A stretch of 14,522 nt of DNA from UBA5177 sp002413265 (lineage in GTDB: Bacteria; Chloroflexota; UBA5177), in the NCBI GenBank assembly GCA_036752825.1, contig DAIORV010000053.1, positions 1 to 14,522 of the forward strand, written 5' to 3'. The position numbers and the translations under genes are program-made. The notes under the pieces are model-generated. The model was not told the DNA's origin, made no database searches, and saw nothing but the letters and a program-made list of their open reading frames with translations. Position 1 is the first letter of the stretch. Each line of letters starts with the position of its first letter. Below, in pieces: positions 1 through 6,797 of this stretch.

Positions 1-1439
1 GTCGCCCCCAAAGCCACGGCTCCAGCCGCTGGGCCGGTTGGCGCGACCGTCGGTATCTTGGCCGACTCTCAAGTCCCGAGCGCGCCGCAGGCGACGGCAT
101 CGCTCTTGGTTTTCTCGGCCGTGATCTGCTGCAATCGCCGGCCGAGGACAACGTGCTGGTGCTCGGGGTCCAGCGTTCGGGCAAGACCTCAACCGTGGTC
201 GTGCCCACGCTGCTGAGTTGGTCGGGCGCTGTCATTGCGACCTCGACCAAAGAAGAGTTGGTGCGCCTTACGGCGCCGCATCGAACCAGCCTCGGGCCGG
301 TTTCGGTCTTTGCACCGCTGGATCGCGACACCGCGTGGATCGAGCACATAGGGCTGCAATCGGCGACCTGGAATCCGATCGGTGCAATCAGCGATTGCGG
401 GTCAGCGGCGGAGCTTGCCGATCATTTCACAGCTGAAGGCAAACGGAGCGGCGCCGCGCATTGGTACCTCTCCGCTGCCACCCTGCTAACCGCTCTCGCC
501 GTCTTGGCCAAAGAGCGCGGAGGGGACATGGGCACAGTCCTCACGACTCTCAACCGCACAGCCCAGTCGGAGTATGTCGATCTCTCCAAAATGCTCGAGG
601 ACGCCCGCGCTGCGGACCTCTTGCTGGCGCACGCGATGACTCCCGATCGGGAGGCCGGCTCGGTCGCCTCAACCGCCCGCGCCTGCCTCGGCCTGTGGGT
701 GGATGAGCGTGTCCGGCGCGCCACCGCCCCAAGCGAGGCAGCGCTCGACCTGGATCGCTTTCTCGTCCAGCCGAGCACGCTTTATCTGGTAGCGCCAGCC
801 GAGGAAGCTGAGCGCTGCCGGCCGCTCTTCTCAGCTCTTATCGCGACCCTTTTGCGCAAGGCGACCTCGCGCGCCCGTAGTCAGGATGGCGTGCTGACGC
901 CCCGTCTGCTCCTGGCGTTGGATGAGGCGGCGAATTTTGCGCGCATCCCGCGGCTGGCTGGCTATGCCTCCAGCGGTCCCGGCCAGGGGATCCAACTCCT
1001 TCTCTGCTTTCACGACCTTGCCCAGATCGAGTCCGCATATGGACGCGAGGAGATGCGCACGGTTTGGAACAACTGCCGCGCCCGTTTGCTCCTGCCGGGC
1101 CAGGGCGACCTTGCCACCCTCGAGCACTTCAGCCGCGCCATCGGCGACGAGACCCGCACCTACCAGGTTCGTCACGGGAACGCTCATAGCTCGAGCTCAT
1201 CCGAGCAGCGCACCGGACGTCCGCTGTCCAGTCCGGACGATCTGCGTCGAAGGCAGGACGCGGTCCTCGTCTACGCCTCGGCGCCGCCCGTCCGCTTGCA
1301 GCTGCGGCGCTGGGACCAGGTTCCACATTTTCGCCGGCTGGCCGAAGGAGGCGGCTCAGCCGCGCGGTCCCAGCTACGTCGCCGATCACTTGTTACGTCA
1401 GCTCTGGTTCGCCGCATCCGCGGCAAAGGAGGTCGTTAG
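1..1439 (+). CDS. VirD4/TraG-type conjugative coupling ATPase (5' end outside window)
   Basis: This is the C-terminal part of a type IV coupling protein, the inner-membrane ATPase that hands the relaxase-bound DNA strand to the conjugative channel. The frame is open from base 3 with no stop, so the gene begins left of the window; the GTG at 153 lies inside a conserved stretch and is not the true start. The upstream codons give the family-typical HGSSRWA segment and the frame runs on into the Walker A motif GVQRSGKT (bases 165-188). Walker B is LLLALDEA, with the Asp-Glu pair at 921-926. A TraM/TraD-recognition-like C-terminal half follows (GDLATLEHFSRAIGDETRTY region), then an Arg-rich tail. 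The N-terminal membrane helices expected of the family would be upstream. The stop overlaps the next start by one base, indicating an operon. Family assignment is secure; the exact subfamily is not. Confidence 0.9.
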   Translation, partial: RPQSHGSSRWAGWRDRRYLGRLSSPERAAGDGIALGFLGRDLLQSPAEDNVLVLGVQRSGKTSTVVVPTLLSWSGAVIATSTKEELVRLTAPHRTSLGPVSVFAPLDRDTAWIEHIGLQSATWNPIGAISDCGSAAELADHFTAEGKRSGAAHWYLSAATLLTALAVLAKERGGDMGTVLTTLNRTAQSEYVDLSKMLEDARAADLLLAHAMTPDREAGSVASTARACLGLWVDERVRRATAPSEAALDLDRFLVQPSTLYLVAPAEEAERCRPLFSALIATLLRKATSRARSQDGVLTPRLLLALDEAANFARIPRLAGYASSGPGQGIQLLLCFHDLAQIESAYGREEMRTVWNNCRARLLLPGQGDLATLEHFSRAIGDETRTYQVRHGNAHSSSSSEQRTGRPLSSPDDLRRRQDAVLVYASAPPVRLQLRRWDQVPHFRRLAEGGGSAARSQLRRRSLVTSALVRRIRGKGGR

Positions 1440-1729
1440 TGATCCGAATCCTGGGCAACGACATCCCCGTCCACCCGGACCTACATGGTCTGCCGCCGAG
1501 CGTGCTGGCCGGGCTCGCCCAACTGGCCAATAACGCGGCCGGCCTGCTCGTTGTCGTCTCCGGCATCGGTATCGCCGTCTCCCTGATCGGCTGGGTGATC
1601 GCCTCCTTCACCAGCAATCCCCAGCTCGCCGAGCGCTCGAAGTCGTCGCTCGGCGTCTCGATCGGCGCCGTGGCTCTGCTCTACCTCGCCATCGCCGCCG
1701 CCAACTACGCCGGACGGCTCTTTTCGTGA
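1439..1729 (+). CDS. Small two-helix membrane protein, pilin-like (VirB2/TrbC-like) conjugation component
   Basis: A 96-residue protein with a short polar N-terminus and two hydrophobic segments, about residues 33-57 and 71-91, separated by a short polar loop. This is the size and topology of VirB2/TrbC-type pilin subunits, and similar small proteins occur beside VirB6/TrbL-like proteins in actinobacterial conjugation operons. No catalytic motif is visible. The GTG start at 1439 overlaps the preceding stop (TAGTG) and follows a strong ribosome binding site, AAAGGAGG, at 1425-1432. It also overlaps the next gene by four bases (GTGA), so translation is probably coupled along the operon. The pilin role is inferred from size, topology and position, because sequence similarity in this family is weak. 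Confidence 0.7.
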   Translation: MIRILGNDIPVHPDLHGLPPSVLAGLAQLANNAAGLLVVVSGIGIAVSLIGWVIASFTSNPQLAERSKSSLGVSIGAVALLYLAIAAANYAGRLFS

Positions 1730-2706
1730 ACGGCTCAAGCGATCCGTACTCGCAGTACGCGGCGCAGATCATGCAGGCGATCACCAGCTGGGCGATCAAG
1801 GACGCGCTCTGGGGCATCAGCAACCTGGTGCACTCGTTCGGCGATTCGACGGAGCCCGACTTCCTCGCGCTAGTGCCGGTCTACAACCGCGTGCTCGCCA
1901 TCTCGCTTCTCATTCTCGGCGCGGTGGTCGCTTTCGGCATCATCGAGCGAATCTTCGGTGGCCAGCTCGGCGTCGGCCTGGCGGTGGTGCCACGTGCCGT
2001 TGCCTGCGTCTTCTTCGCCTACTCCGGGCTTGCCATCGTGCAGTACGCGACCGTGCATGCGGCGCTTCTCAGCCACGCCTGGGACAAAGACCTGACGCCG
2101 GCGCTGAACTCATCGCTGGCAGCCGGCACCACAGTCGACCCGTCGCAGATCCACCTCAACGTGGTTGCGCTCATCCTGATGGCGCTGCTGATCAGCTTTC
2201 TGGCCCTTGTCGTCTATCTGGAGCTGATCGTGCGTGCGGCGCTGGTGCTCACCATCGCCGCTTTCGTCCCCCTGGTCTGCGTGCTCGCGATCTGGCCGCG
2301 AATGGCCGGTGGCGCCGTGCACATGGCCGAATTCATGGTCGGCCTCCTACTCTCCAAATTTGTCGTCGCCACCGCTTTCGTAGTCGGCCTCTCGCTCCTG
2401 CTCCCCGGTGTCCTTGGAGTTGCGCCCAACCACGGGAAGGCCGACTGGATGGCAAGCGGCTTCGCCGTCCTCCTCATCACCGCCATCTCGCCGGTGGCAA
2501 TCTTCGCGGGCATCAAATTCGCTCATGGCAATGCAGGGAGTGTGGCCCGGAGCTGGGGCGGGATGGCGGTGTCATCGGTTCCGCTCAGTGGGGTAGCCAA
2601 ACGGGCGGGTGCATATCTTCAGCCGCTGGTTGGTCCCGCTCGTCAGCGCGCATCGAAGATTGCGAGCGCCGGATGGCAGCGCATCAAGCAGCTGCGCCAA
2701 TCGTGA
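1726..2706 (+). CDS. VirB6/TrbL-like polytopic conjugal transfer membrane protein
   Basis: A 326-residue protein with about six hydrophobic helices near residues 56-75, 89-108, 144-166, 169-190, 207-228 and 243-264, then a basic cytoplasmic tail ending in KQLRQS. A long hydrophilic segment (residues 110-142) lies between the second and third helices and may face outside the cell. This layout and size match VirB6/TrbL proteins, the inner-membrane channel component of type IV secretion systems, although these diverge too far to be named by motif. It overlaps the pilin-like gene by four bases at a GTGA junction and sits directly downstream of the coupling ATPase, which supports a role in the same transfer apparatus. 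Other conjugation genes (VirB4-type ATPase, relaxase) are not in the window and are expected to the left. Confidence 0.75.
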   Translation: MNGSSDPYSQYAAQIMQAITSWAIKDALWGISNLVHSFGDSTEPDFLALVPVYNRVLAISLLILGAVVAFGIIERIFGGQLGVGLAVVPRAVACVFFAYSGLAIVQYATVHAALLSHAWDKDLTPALNSSLAAGTTVDPSQIHLNVVALILMALLISFLALVVYLELIVRAALVLTIAAFVPLVCVLAIWPRMAGGAVHMAEFMVGLLLSKFVVATAFVVGLSLLLPGVLGVAPNHGKADWMASGFAVLLITAISPVAIFAGIKFAHGNAGSVARSWGGMAVSSVPLSGVAKRAGAYLQPLVGPARQRASKIASAGWQRIKQLRQS

Positions 2707-2709
2707 TAG

Positions 2710-2934
2710 GTGGTGATGCCATCCATCACCCAAGCCGCCCGCATCCGGGCGGCCATCGCACGAGACCAAACGGTGCATTGGCGGCGCCTCTTTTGGGAGC
2801 CCGCGCGCACCAAAAAGGAGCTCGACCGGCGCGAGCGACTCTGGTTCTGGTGGGGCAGCACTGGTTGGCAGGCCGAGCAGGCGGCCCACGGCAGATGGCT
2901 AACTCGTGAGCAGGGTTTCGCGCGTGGACGGTAA
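2710..2934 (+). CDS. Small basic/aromatic protein of unknown function at the end of the conjugation operon
   Basis: A 74-residue (or shorter) protein, unrecognised. It is rich in Arg and Trp (WFWWGS near the centre) and predicted soluble or peripherally membrane-bound. Third codon positions are mostly G or C, as in its neighbours, so it is probably a real gene and not a chance frame. It begins three bases after the stop of the VirB6-like gene. Starts at GTG 2710, GTG 2713 or ATG 2716 are all possible, and no strong ribosome binding site distinguishes them, which suggests translational coupling. Its 3' end overlaps the proposed start of the methyltransferase. Placement suggests an accessory transfer protein, but nothing in the sequence gives a function. 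Confidence 0.5.
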   Translation: MVMPSITQAARIRAAIARDQTVHWRRLFWEPARTKKELDRRERLWFWWGSTGWQAEQAAHGRWLTREQGFARGR

Positions 2935-4216
2935 CTCCCAGGTCAGCCGGCCACTCGGGTTGCCTATCGAGTCTTCCTGTCAACAACGCCGCGCCGCGGG
3001 CGGGGAGGAACCGGCGACGCGGCCGGTGCCCTCGGCCCGGATTGTCCACTCCGACTCACGCACGGCGATCCTTGAGGGCGACGTCAGGCTGGCGCTCCGT
3101 CTGCTGCCCGCTGCGAGCGTCGATTGTGCCGTCACCTCGCCTCCCTACTGGGGGCTCCGCGACTACGGCCTGCCGCCTCAAGTTTGGGGTGGGCAGGCCG
3201 ATTGCGGCCACGACTGGATCAGTAGCCAGGCTGGCGGATCCGTCTGCAGCACATGCAATGGGTGGAAGGGCCAGCTCGGATTGGAGCCGAGCCCTGAGCT
3301 CTACGTCGACCACATGGTCGAGGTATTTCGGGAGTTGCGTCGCGTGCTCAAGTCGGAAGCACCCGTGTGGGTGAACCTCGGCGACTGCTACAACGCAGCC
3401 ACCAACGCACCACGGCGTCCATCGGCGAACCGAGTCGGCTACTGGCAGGCCGGTGGATCGATGGGCGACCGTCGCGTCCGGGCGAACGACCTGAAGCCCA
3501 AGGATCTGGTCGGCATTCCATGGAGGGTGGCGCTCGCGTTGCAGGCTGACGGCTGGTATTTGCGCTCGGACGTGATCTGGTCAAAGCCGAATCCGATTCC
3601 GGAAGGCGTGCGAGATCGGCCGGTTCGTTCACATGAATACCTGTTCCTGCTCGCCCAGCAGCCGCGCTACTTCTACGACGCAGAGGCAGTACGCGAACCG
3701 GCAGTCGGTGAAGGGCAAATCGAACGTCCTATGCCTGGCGCGCCACTGCGCCGCGGCCGCGCCCAGCGATCGGTTTGGACTCTGCCAACCCAGCGCTACC
3801 ACGATGCGCACTTCGCAACCTTTCCGGAGCGATTGGTGGAACCTTGCATCCTTGCCGGGACGAGCGCTGCCGGCTGCTGCCCCAGGTGCGGCCGCGCCTG
3901 GCAGCGACAGGTCTGTACCCGCTATGCCAACCCGGGGAACCGACGATCAAACGGTCCACGCTCTCTAGAGCGCCGGCACGAGAGTCCAGGATTCCGACAG
4001 CGCCTCGTGCGTCTGGTCGAAGGCGAGGCCTGGCGCCCAGCCTGCAACTGCAACCTCCATCCGATCCCCGCGACCGTGATCGATCCGTTCGCAGGCTCAG
4101 CTACCACCCTCGCAGTCGCGCGAAGGCTCGGGCGCCGATCGATCGGGATCGAGCTCAGCCCGGAGTACATCGAACTGGCCCGTCGCCGCCTCCGCTTGAC
4201 CGGCATACATGAATAA
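2906..4216 (+). CDS. Beta-class DNA methyltransferase with zinc-ribbon-like cysteine clusters
   Basis: A site-specific amino-methyltransferase (N6-adenine or N4-cytosine) using S-adenosylmethionine. The catalytic motif IV is TSPPYWGLRDYG (SPPY at residues 78-81) and the AdoMet-binding motif I is DPFAGS (residues 393-398). Motif IV lies before motif I, which defines the beta arrangement, with the target-recognition region between. Two Cys/His clusters, CGH...CSTC (residues 100-117) and CCPRC with CNC near 380, suggest zinc ribbons, often seen in phage and mobile-element methylases with the WGLRDYG signature. The first 50 residues are not family-like, so the start is uncertain: GTG 2906, 2924 or 3026 are possible, none with a good ribosome binding site. 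No endonuclease gene is adjacent. It may protect the element from host restriction on transfer. Its stop overlaps an upstream ATG of the excisionase frame. Confidence 0.88.
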   Translation: MSRVSRVDGNSQVSRPLGLPIESSCQQRRAAGGEEPATRPVPSARIVHSDSRTAILEGDVRLALRLLPAASVDCAVTSPPYWGLRDYGLPPQVWGGQADCGHDWISSQAGGSVCSTCNGWKGQLGLEPSPELYVDHMVEVFRELRRVLKSEAPVWVNLGDCYNAATNAPRRPSANRVGYWQAGGSMGDRRVRANDLKPKDLVGIPWRVALALQADGWYLRSDVIWSKPNPIPEGVRDRPVRSHEYLFLLAQQPRYFYDAEAVREPAVGEGQIERPMPGAPLRRGRAQRSVWTLPTQRYHDAHFATFPERLVEPCILAGTSAAGCCPRCGRAWQRQVCTRYANPGNRRSNGPRSLERRHESPGFRQRLVRLVEGEAWRPACNCNLHPIPATVIDPFAGSATTLAVARRLGRRSIGIELSPEYIELARRRLRLTGIHE

Positions 4217-4229
4217 GGAGGCGGAGCGG

Positions 4230-4502
4230 ATGGCCAGCAAACCTGAAGAGTCACCGCTGCTGCTCACTGTCGATGAGGCGGCGCGCCAGCTGTCGATCGG
4301 CCGTTCACACCTCTATGAATACCTCCTGAGCGGCAGCCTTCAATCAATCCGAATTGGCCGCTCTCGTCGCATCGCCACCCAGGACCTTGATGCGTTTGTT
4401 CAACGACTCCGGGAGGGCTGTGCAGTCAATGTGGACAAGGGCATCCGCGCACCTGAAAGTCGGCCCAAAAAGGGCGTTCCCAACGGATCACGTCGACGGT
4501 AG
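4230..4502 (+). CDS. xis: MerR/HTH_17-type excisionase (recombination directionality factor)
   Basis: A 90-residue protein with a winged helix-turn-helix of the excisionase class: LLTVDEAARQLSIGRSHLY, then SGSLQSIRIGRSRRIATQDL, the wing and capping helix typical of AlpA/Xis-type proteins. These bind near attachment sites and tip the integrase toward excision. The C-terminal 30 residues are basic and probably disordered. I chose ATG 4230 because AAGGAGG lies at 4215-4221 with an eight-base spacer; ATG 4209 would place the start upstream of that site. The gene starts just after the methyltransferase stop and ends 12 bases before the integrase start, the usual xis-int pairing. It could instead act mainly as a transcriptional regulator, but the adjoining integrase makes the excisionase role likely. 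Confidence 0.85.
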   Translation: MASKPEESPLLLTVDEAARQLSIGRSHLYEYLLSGSLQSIRIGRSRRIATQDLDAFVQRLREGCAVNVDKGIRAPESRPKKGVPNGSRRR

Positions 4503-4514
4503 GATGTCGACCTC

Positions 4515-5696
4515 GTGTCTAGAACAGGAGTTGCCCGGCGGGGCTTCGGCGAAGGCTCGATTTACTGCCGTGGCGACGGCCGGTGGGTGTCCTATTTTCG
4601 GGCTCCCGACGGGCGCAAGAAATTTTTCACCGGAGCCACCCGCGCTCAGGTCAAGGATCGGCTGGCAGAAGCCCAGCGACAGGCGCATGCCGGGCAACTC
4701 GTTGTCGGGCGAGATCAGCCCGTCGATCGATATCTGCGACGTTGGCTCGCAGATGCGGTGACCCACAGCGTCAGGCCCAAGACCTACGAAAACTACGACT
4801 TGTGCGTCCGCCGGTTGCTACCGCACATCGGACGGTTGAGGCTTCGGACCCTCACGCCTGAGCACATTCAGCACGCACTCGGCAAGCTGCTCGAAGGCGG
4901 CCTGTCCCCGCGCACCGTTCGCCAGGTGCACATGGTTCTCCGACGCGCGCTCAAGCAGGCGGTTTTGTGGCGGATCTTGTCGAGCAACCCTAGCGACGCC
5001 GTGAGGCCGCCCCGCGCTGAACGCAAAGAGATACGAGCGCTTAGTGAGGTGGAGGTGCGCCACCTACTCAGGGCGGCATCTGACACGCGGCACTACGTGA
5101 TTTGGGTGTTCCTCGTCACAACTGGCGTTCGGCTAGGCGAAGCGCTCGGCTTGAAATGGTCTGACATCGACATCGCCGAGTCTCGGGCGCACATCCGGCG
5201 TTCTCTTCAGCGCCAGCGCGGCGTCGGTAGCGTCTTCGTCGAACCGAAGACAGCCAAAAGCCGGCGTACGGTTCCGATGCCGGAAGGGACTGTCGGTGCG
5301 CTCTTGAACCACCGCTGCGCCCAAGAAGCTGATCGCCAGGAGGCGGGTAAGACCTGGGTCGGCCACGACCTTGTGTTCTCGAGTCCGGTCGGACGTCCGT
5401 TGGACATGTCGTTCCTGTCGCTCGTGTTCCACCGCACCCTCAAGCGGGCTGGCTTACCGCACTATCGGATCCATGACTTGCGGCACACGACTGCAACCCA
5501 CCTGCTTACGAAGCACGTGCACCCGAAGATTGTTCAGGATCTGCTCGGGCACTCCACGATCGCGATCACCCTCGACACCTACAGCCATGTCATGCCGACG
5601 CTCGGTAAGGACGCCAGTGCACACATGTCCAGCTTGCTTCCCGTCGTGGCTATGACTGCCAACGTTTGGCCTGAATCCGAACATGCGGAAGGGTGA
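4515..5696 (+). CDS. int: Tyrosine recombinase (site-specific integrase)
   Basis: A complete 393-residue phage/ICE-type integrase. It has an N-terminal arm-binding domain (about residues 10-65, starting GFGEGSIYCR, with an aromatic beta pattern), a core-binding helical domain (about 70-165) and a catalytic domain (about 175-365). All catalytic residues are visible: Arg206 in TTGVRLGEALGLKW, the beta-hairpin Lys (245 or 248), His320 and Arg323 in HDLRH, His346 in LLGHS and the nucleophile Tyr356 in DTYSH. Nothing suggests inactivation. The GTG start follows a weak AGGA at 4501-4504. It sits immediately after the excisionase gene. About 8.8 kb separate it from the tRNA at the right edge, more than usual for an integrase beside its attachment site, which suggests cargo was inserted between them or lies inside a large element. 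Confidence 0.95.
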   Translation: MSRTGVARRGFGEGSIYCRGDGRWVSYFRAPDGRKKFFTGATRAQVKDRLAEAQRQAHAGQLVVGRDQPVDRYLRRWLADAVTHSVRPKTYENYDLCVRRLLPHIGRLRLRTLTPEHIQHALGKLLEGGLSPRTVRQVHMVLRRALKQAVLWRILSSNPSDAVRPPRAERKEIRALSEVEVRHLLRAASDTRHYVIWVFLVTTGVRLGEALGLKWSDIDIAESRAHIRRSLQRQRGVGSVFVEPKTAKSRRTVPMPEGTVGALLNHRCAQEADRQEAGKTWVGHDLVFSSPVGRPLDMSFLSLVFHRTLKRAGLPHYRIHDLRHTTATHLLTKHVHPKIVQDLLGHSTIAITLDTYSHVMPTLGKDASAHMSSLLPVVAMTANVWPESEHAEG

Positions 5697-5843
5697 GATG
5701 AGTTGTCGCCGATTGCGAGATTTACGTGGCGCCGACATGCTGGCCTACTGCCCACGACGTGCGGAACCTGCCCCGCGCTTTCGCTCCGATAGCATGTGGG
5801 CGCCTTGAAGTCATCTGCCGCGACTCGCAACAAAGCGGCTGCC

Positions 5844-6797
5844 ATGGGAGCTCGGGCTGGCCGAATTATTGACCCCTGGCCGCCACCAGGGTCTCCTCGG
5901 ACGGCCCACGCGACGCCGCTCGGCGCGACCTACCAAGGTCTGGCTGAAGAAGTTCTTGCCTCGGAGCTGATGCCGTATCAAGGAAAGGTGGATCTAATCC
6001 TGACGTCGCCACCCTTTTCTCTGAATCGCCAGAAGAAATATGGCAACAAGGTCGGGGATGAGTACCTCGAATGGCTCGCTCAGTTCGCGCCGACTTTTCG
6101 CAAACTGATACGACCACGTGGCTCCATCGTGATTGAGATGGGCAATGCCTGGGAACCGGGGCGCCCAGTGATGTCAACACTTAGTCTTGAAGCCTTGCTG
6201 AAGTTTATGAAGACCGGCAAGCTTCTGCTGTGCCAGCAATTTGTCTGGAACAATCCCGCCCGGCTACCGACCCCAGTGCAGTGGGTGAATATCAAGCGTG
6301 TAAGGGTGAAGGACGCTTTCACCCATATCTGGTGGATGGCTCGCTCGGCCAACCCAGTCGCTAACAATCGCCGGGTATTGGTGCCATACAGCGACTCTAT
6401 GTTGAAGCTGCTCAAGAACGGCCATTACAACGGCGGCACTCGGCCGTCAGAGCACGACATTGGCCTCAGCTCATTCCTCACGGACAACGGCGGAGCGATT
6501 CCGTCGAACGTCCTGACTCTCCACAACACACAAGCAAACCAGGCCTACCAAAACTTTTGTCGCGAGCACGGCATCAAACCCCACCCAGCTCGCATGGCGC
6601 CAGGTATCGCCGAATTCTTCATCAAGTTCCTTACAAGGCCAGGGGATCTCGTAGTAGATCCGTTTGCCGGGAGTAATACCACTGGTGCGGCTGCAGAGGC
6701 CTTAGGCCGGAAATGGCTAGCCGTCGAGCTGGAGAAGGAATACATACGTGGCAGCAAGGGGCGCTTTCAAAAGGCAGACCCTAAGCAGTCCCGCTAG
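5844..6797 (+). CDS. M.PvuII-like beta-class DNA methyltransferase (probable N4-cytosine)
   Basis: This protein resembles, from memory, the PvuII methylase over most of its length: TSPPFSLNRQKKYGN at the catalytic motif, a WVN.KR.RVKDA block, VLVPYSDSM, TRPSEHDIG, NGG.IP.N, HPAR and DPFAGSNTTG. SPPF is motif IV and DPFAGSNTT is motif I, giving the beta order; SPPF is the form used by M.PvuII, an N4-cytosine methylase of CAGCTG. The recognition site of this homologue is therefore possibly CAGCTG, not proven. I start at ATG 5844; GTG 5796 adds 16 residues in the same frame. Neither has a clear ribosome binding site, so a leaderless message is possible. No PvuII-type endonuclease or C protein lies nearby. 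The stop codon abuts the stop of the convergent GHKL ATPase gene with no intervening base. It may be the modification arm of that system or an orphan. Confidence 0.9.
   Translation: MGARAGRIIDPWPPPGSPRTAHATPLGATYQGLAEEVLASELMPYQGKVDLILTSPPFSLNRQKKYGNKVGDEYLEWLAQFAPTFRKLIRPRGSIVIEMGNAWEPGRPVMSTLSLEALLKFMKTGKLLLCQQFVWNNPARLPTPVQWVNIKRVRVKDAFTHIWWMARSANPVANNRRVLVPYSDSMLKLLKNGHYNGGTRPSEHDIGLSSFLTDNGGAIPSNVLTLHNTQANQAYQNFCREHGIKPHPARMAPGIAEFFIKFLTRPGDLVVDPFAGSNTTGAAAEALGRKWLAVELEKEYIRGSKGRFQKADPKQSR

Noticed and set aside
922..1533. 203-codon plus-strand frame inside the coupling ATPase
   Set aside because: It is an out-of-frame shadow of the Walker B half of the coupling protein, typical of high-G+C DNA.
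5697..5843. A second attachment site directly after the integrase
   Set aside because: The gap was read for tRNA-like pieces and repeats of the right-hand tRNA end; none was found.
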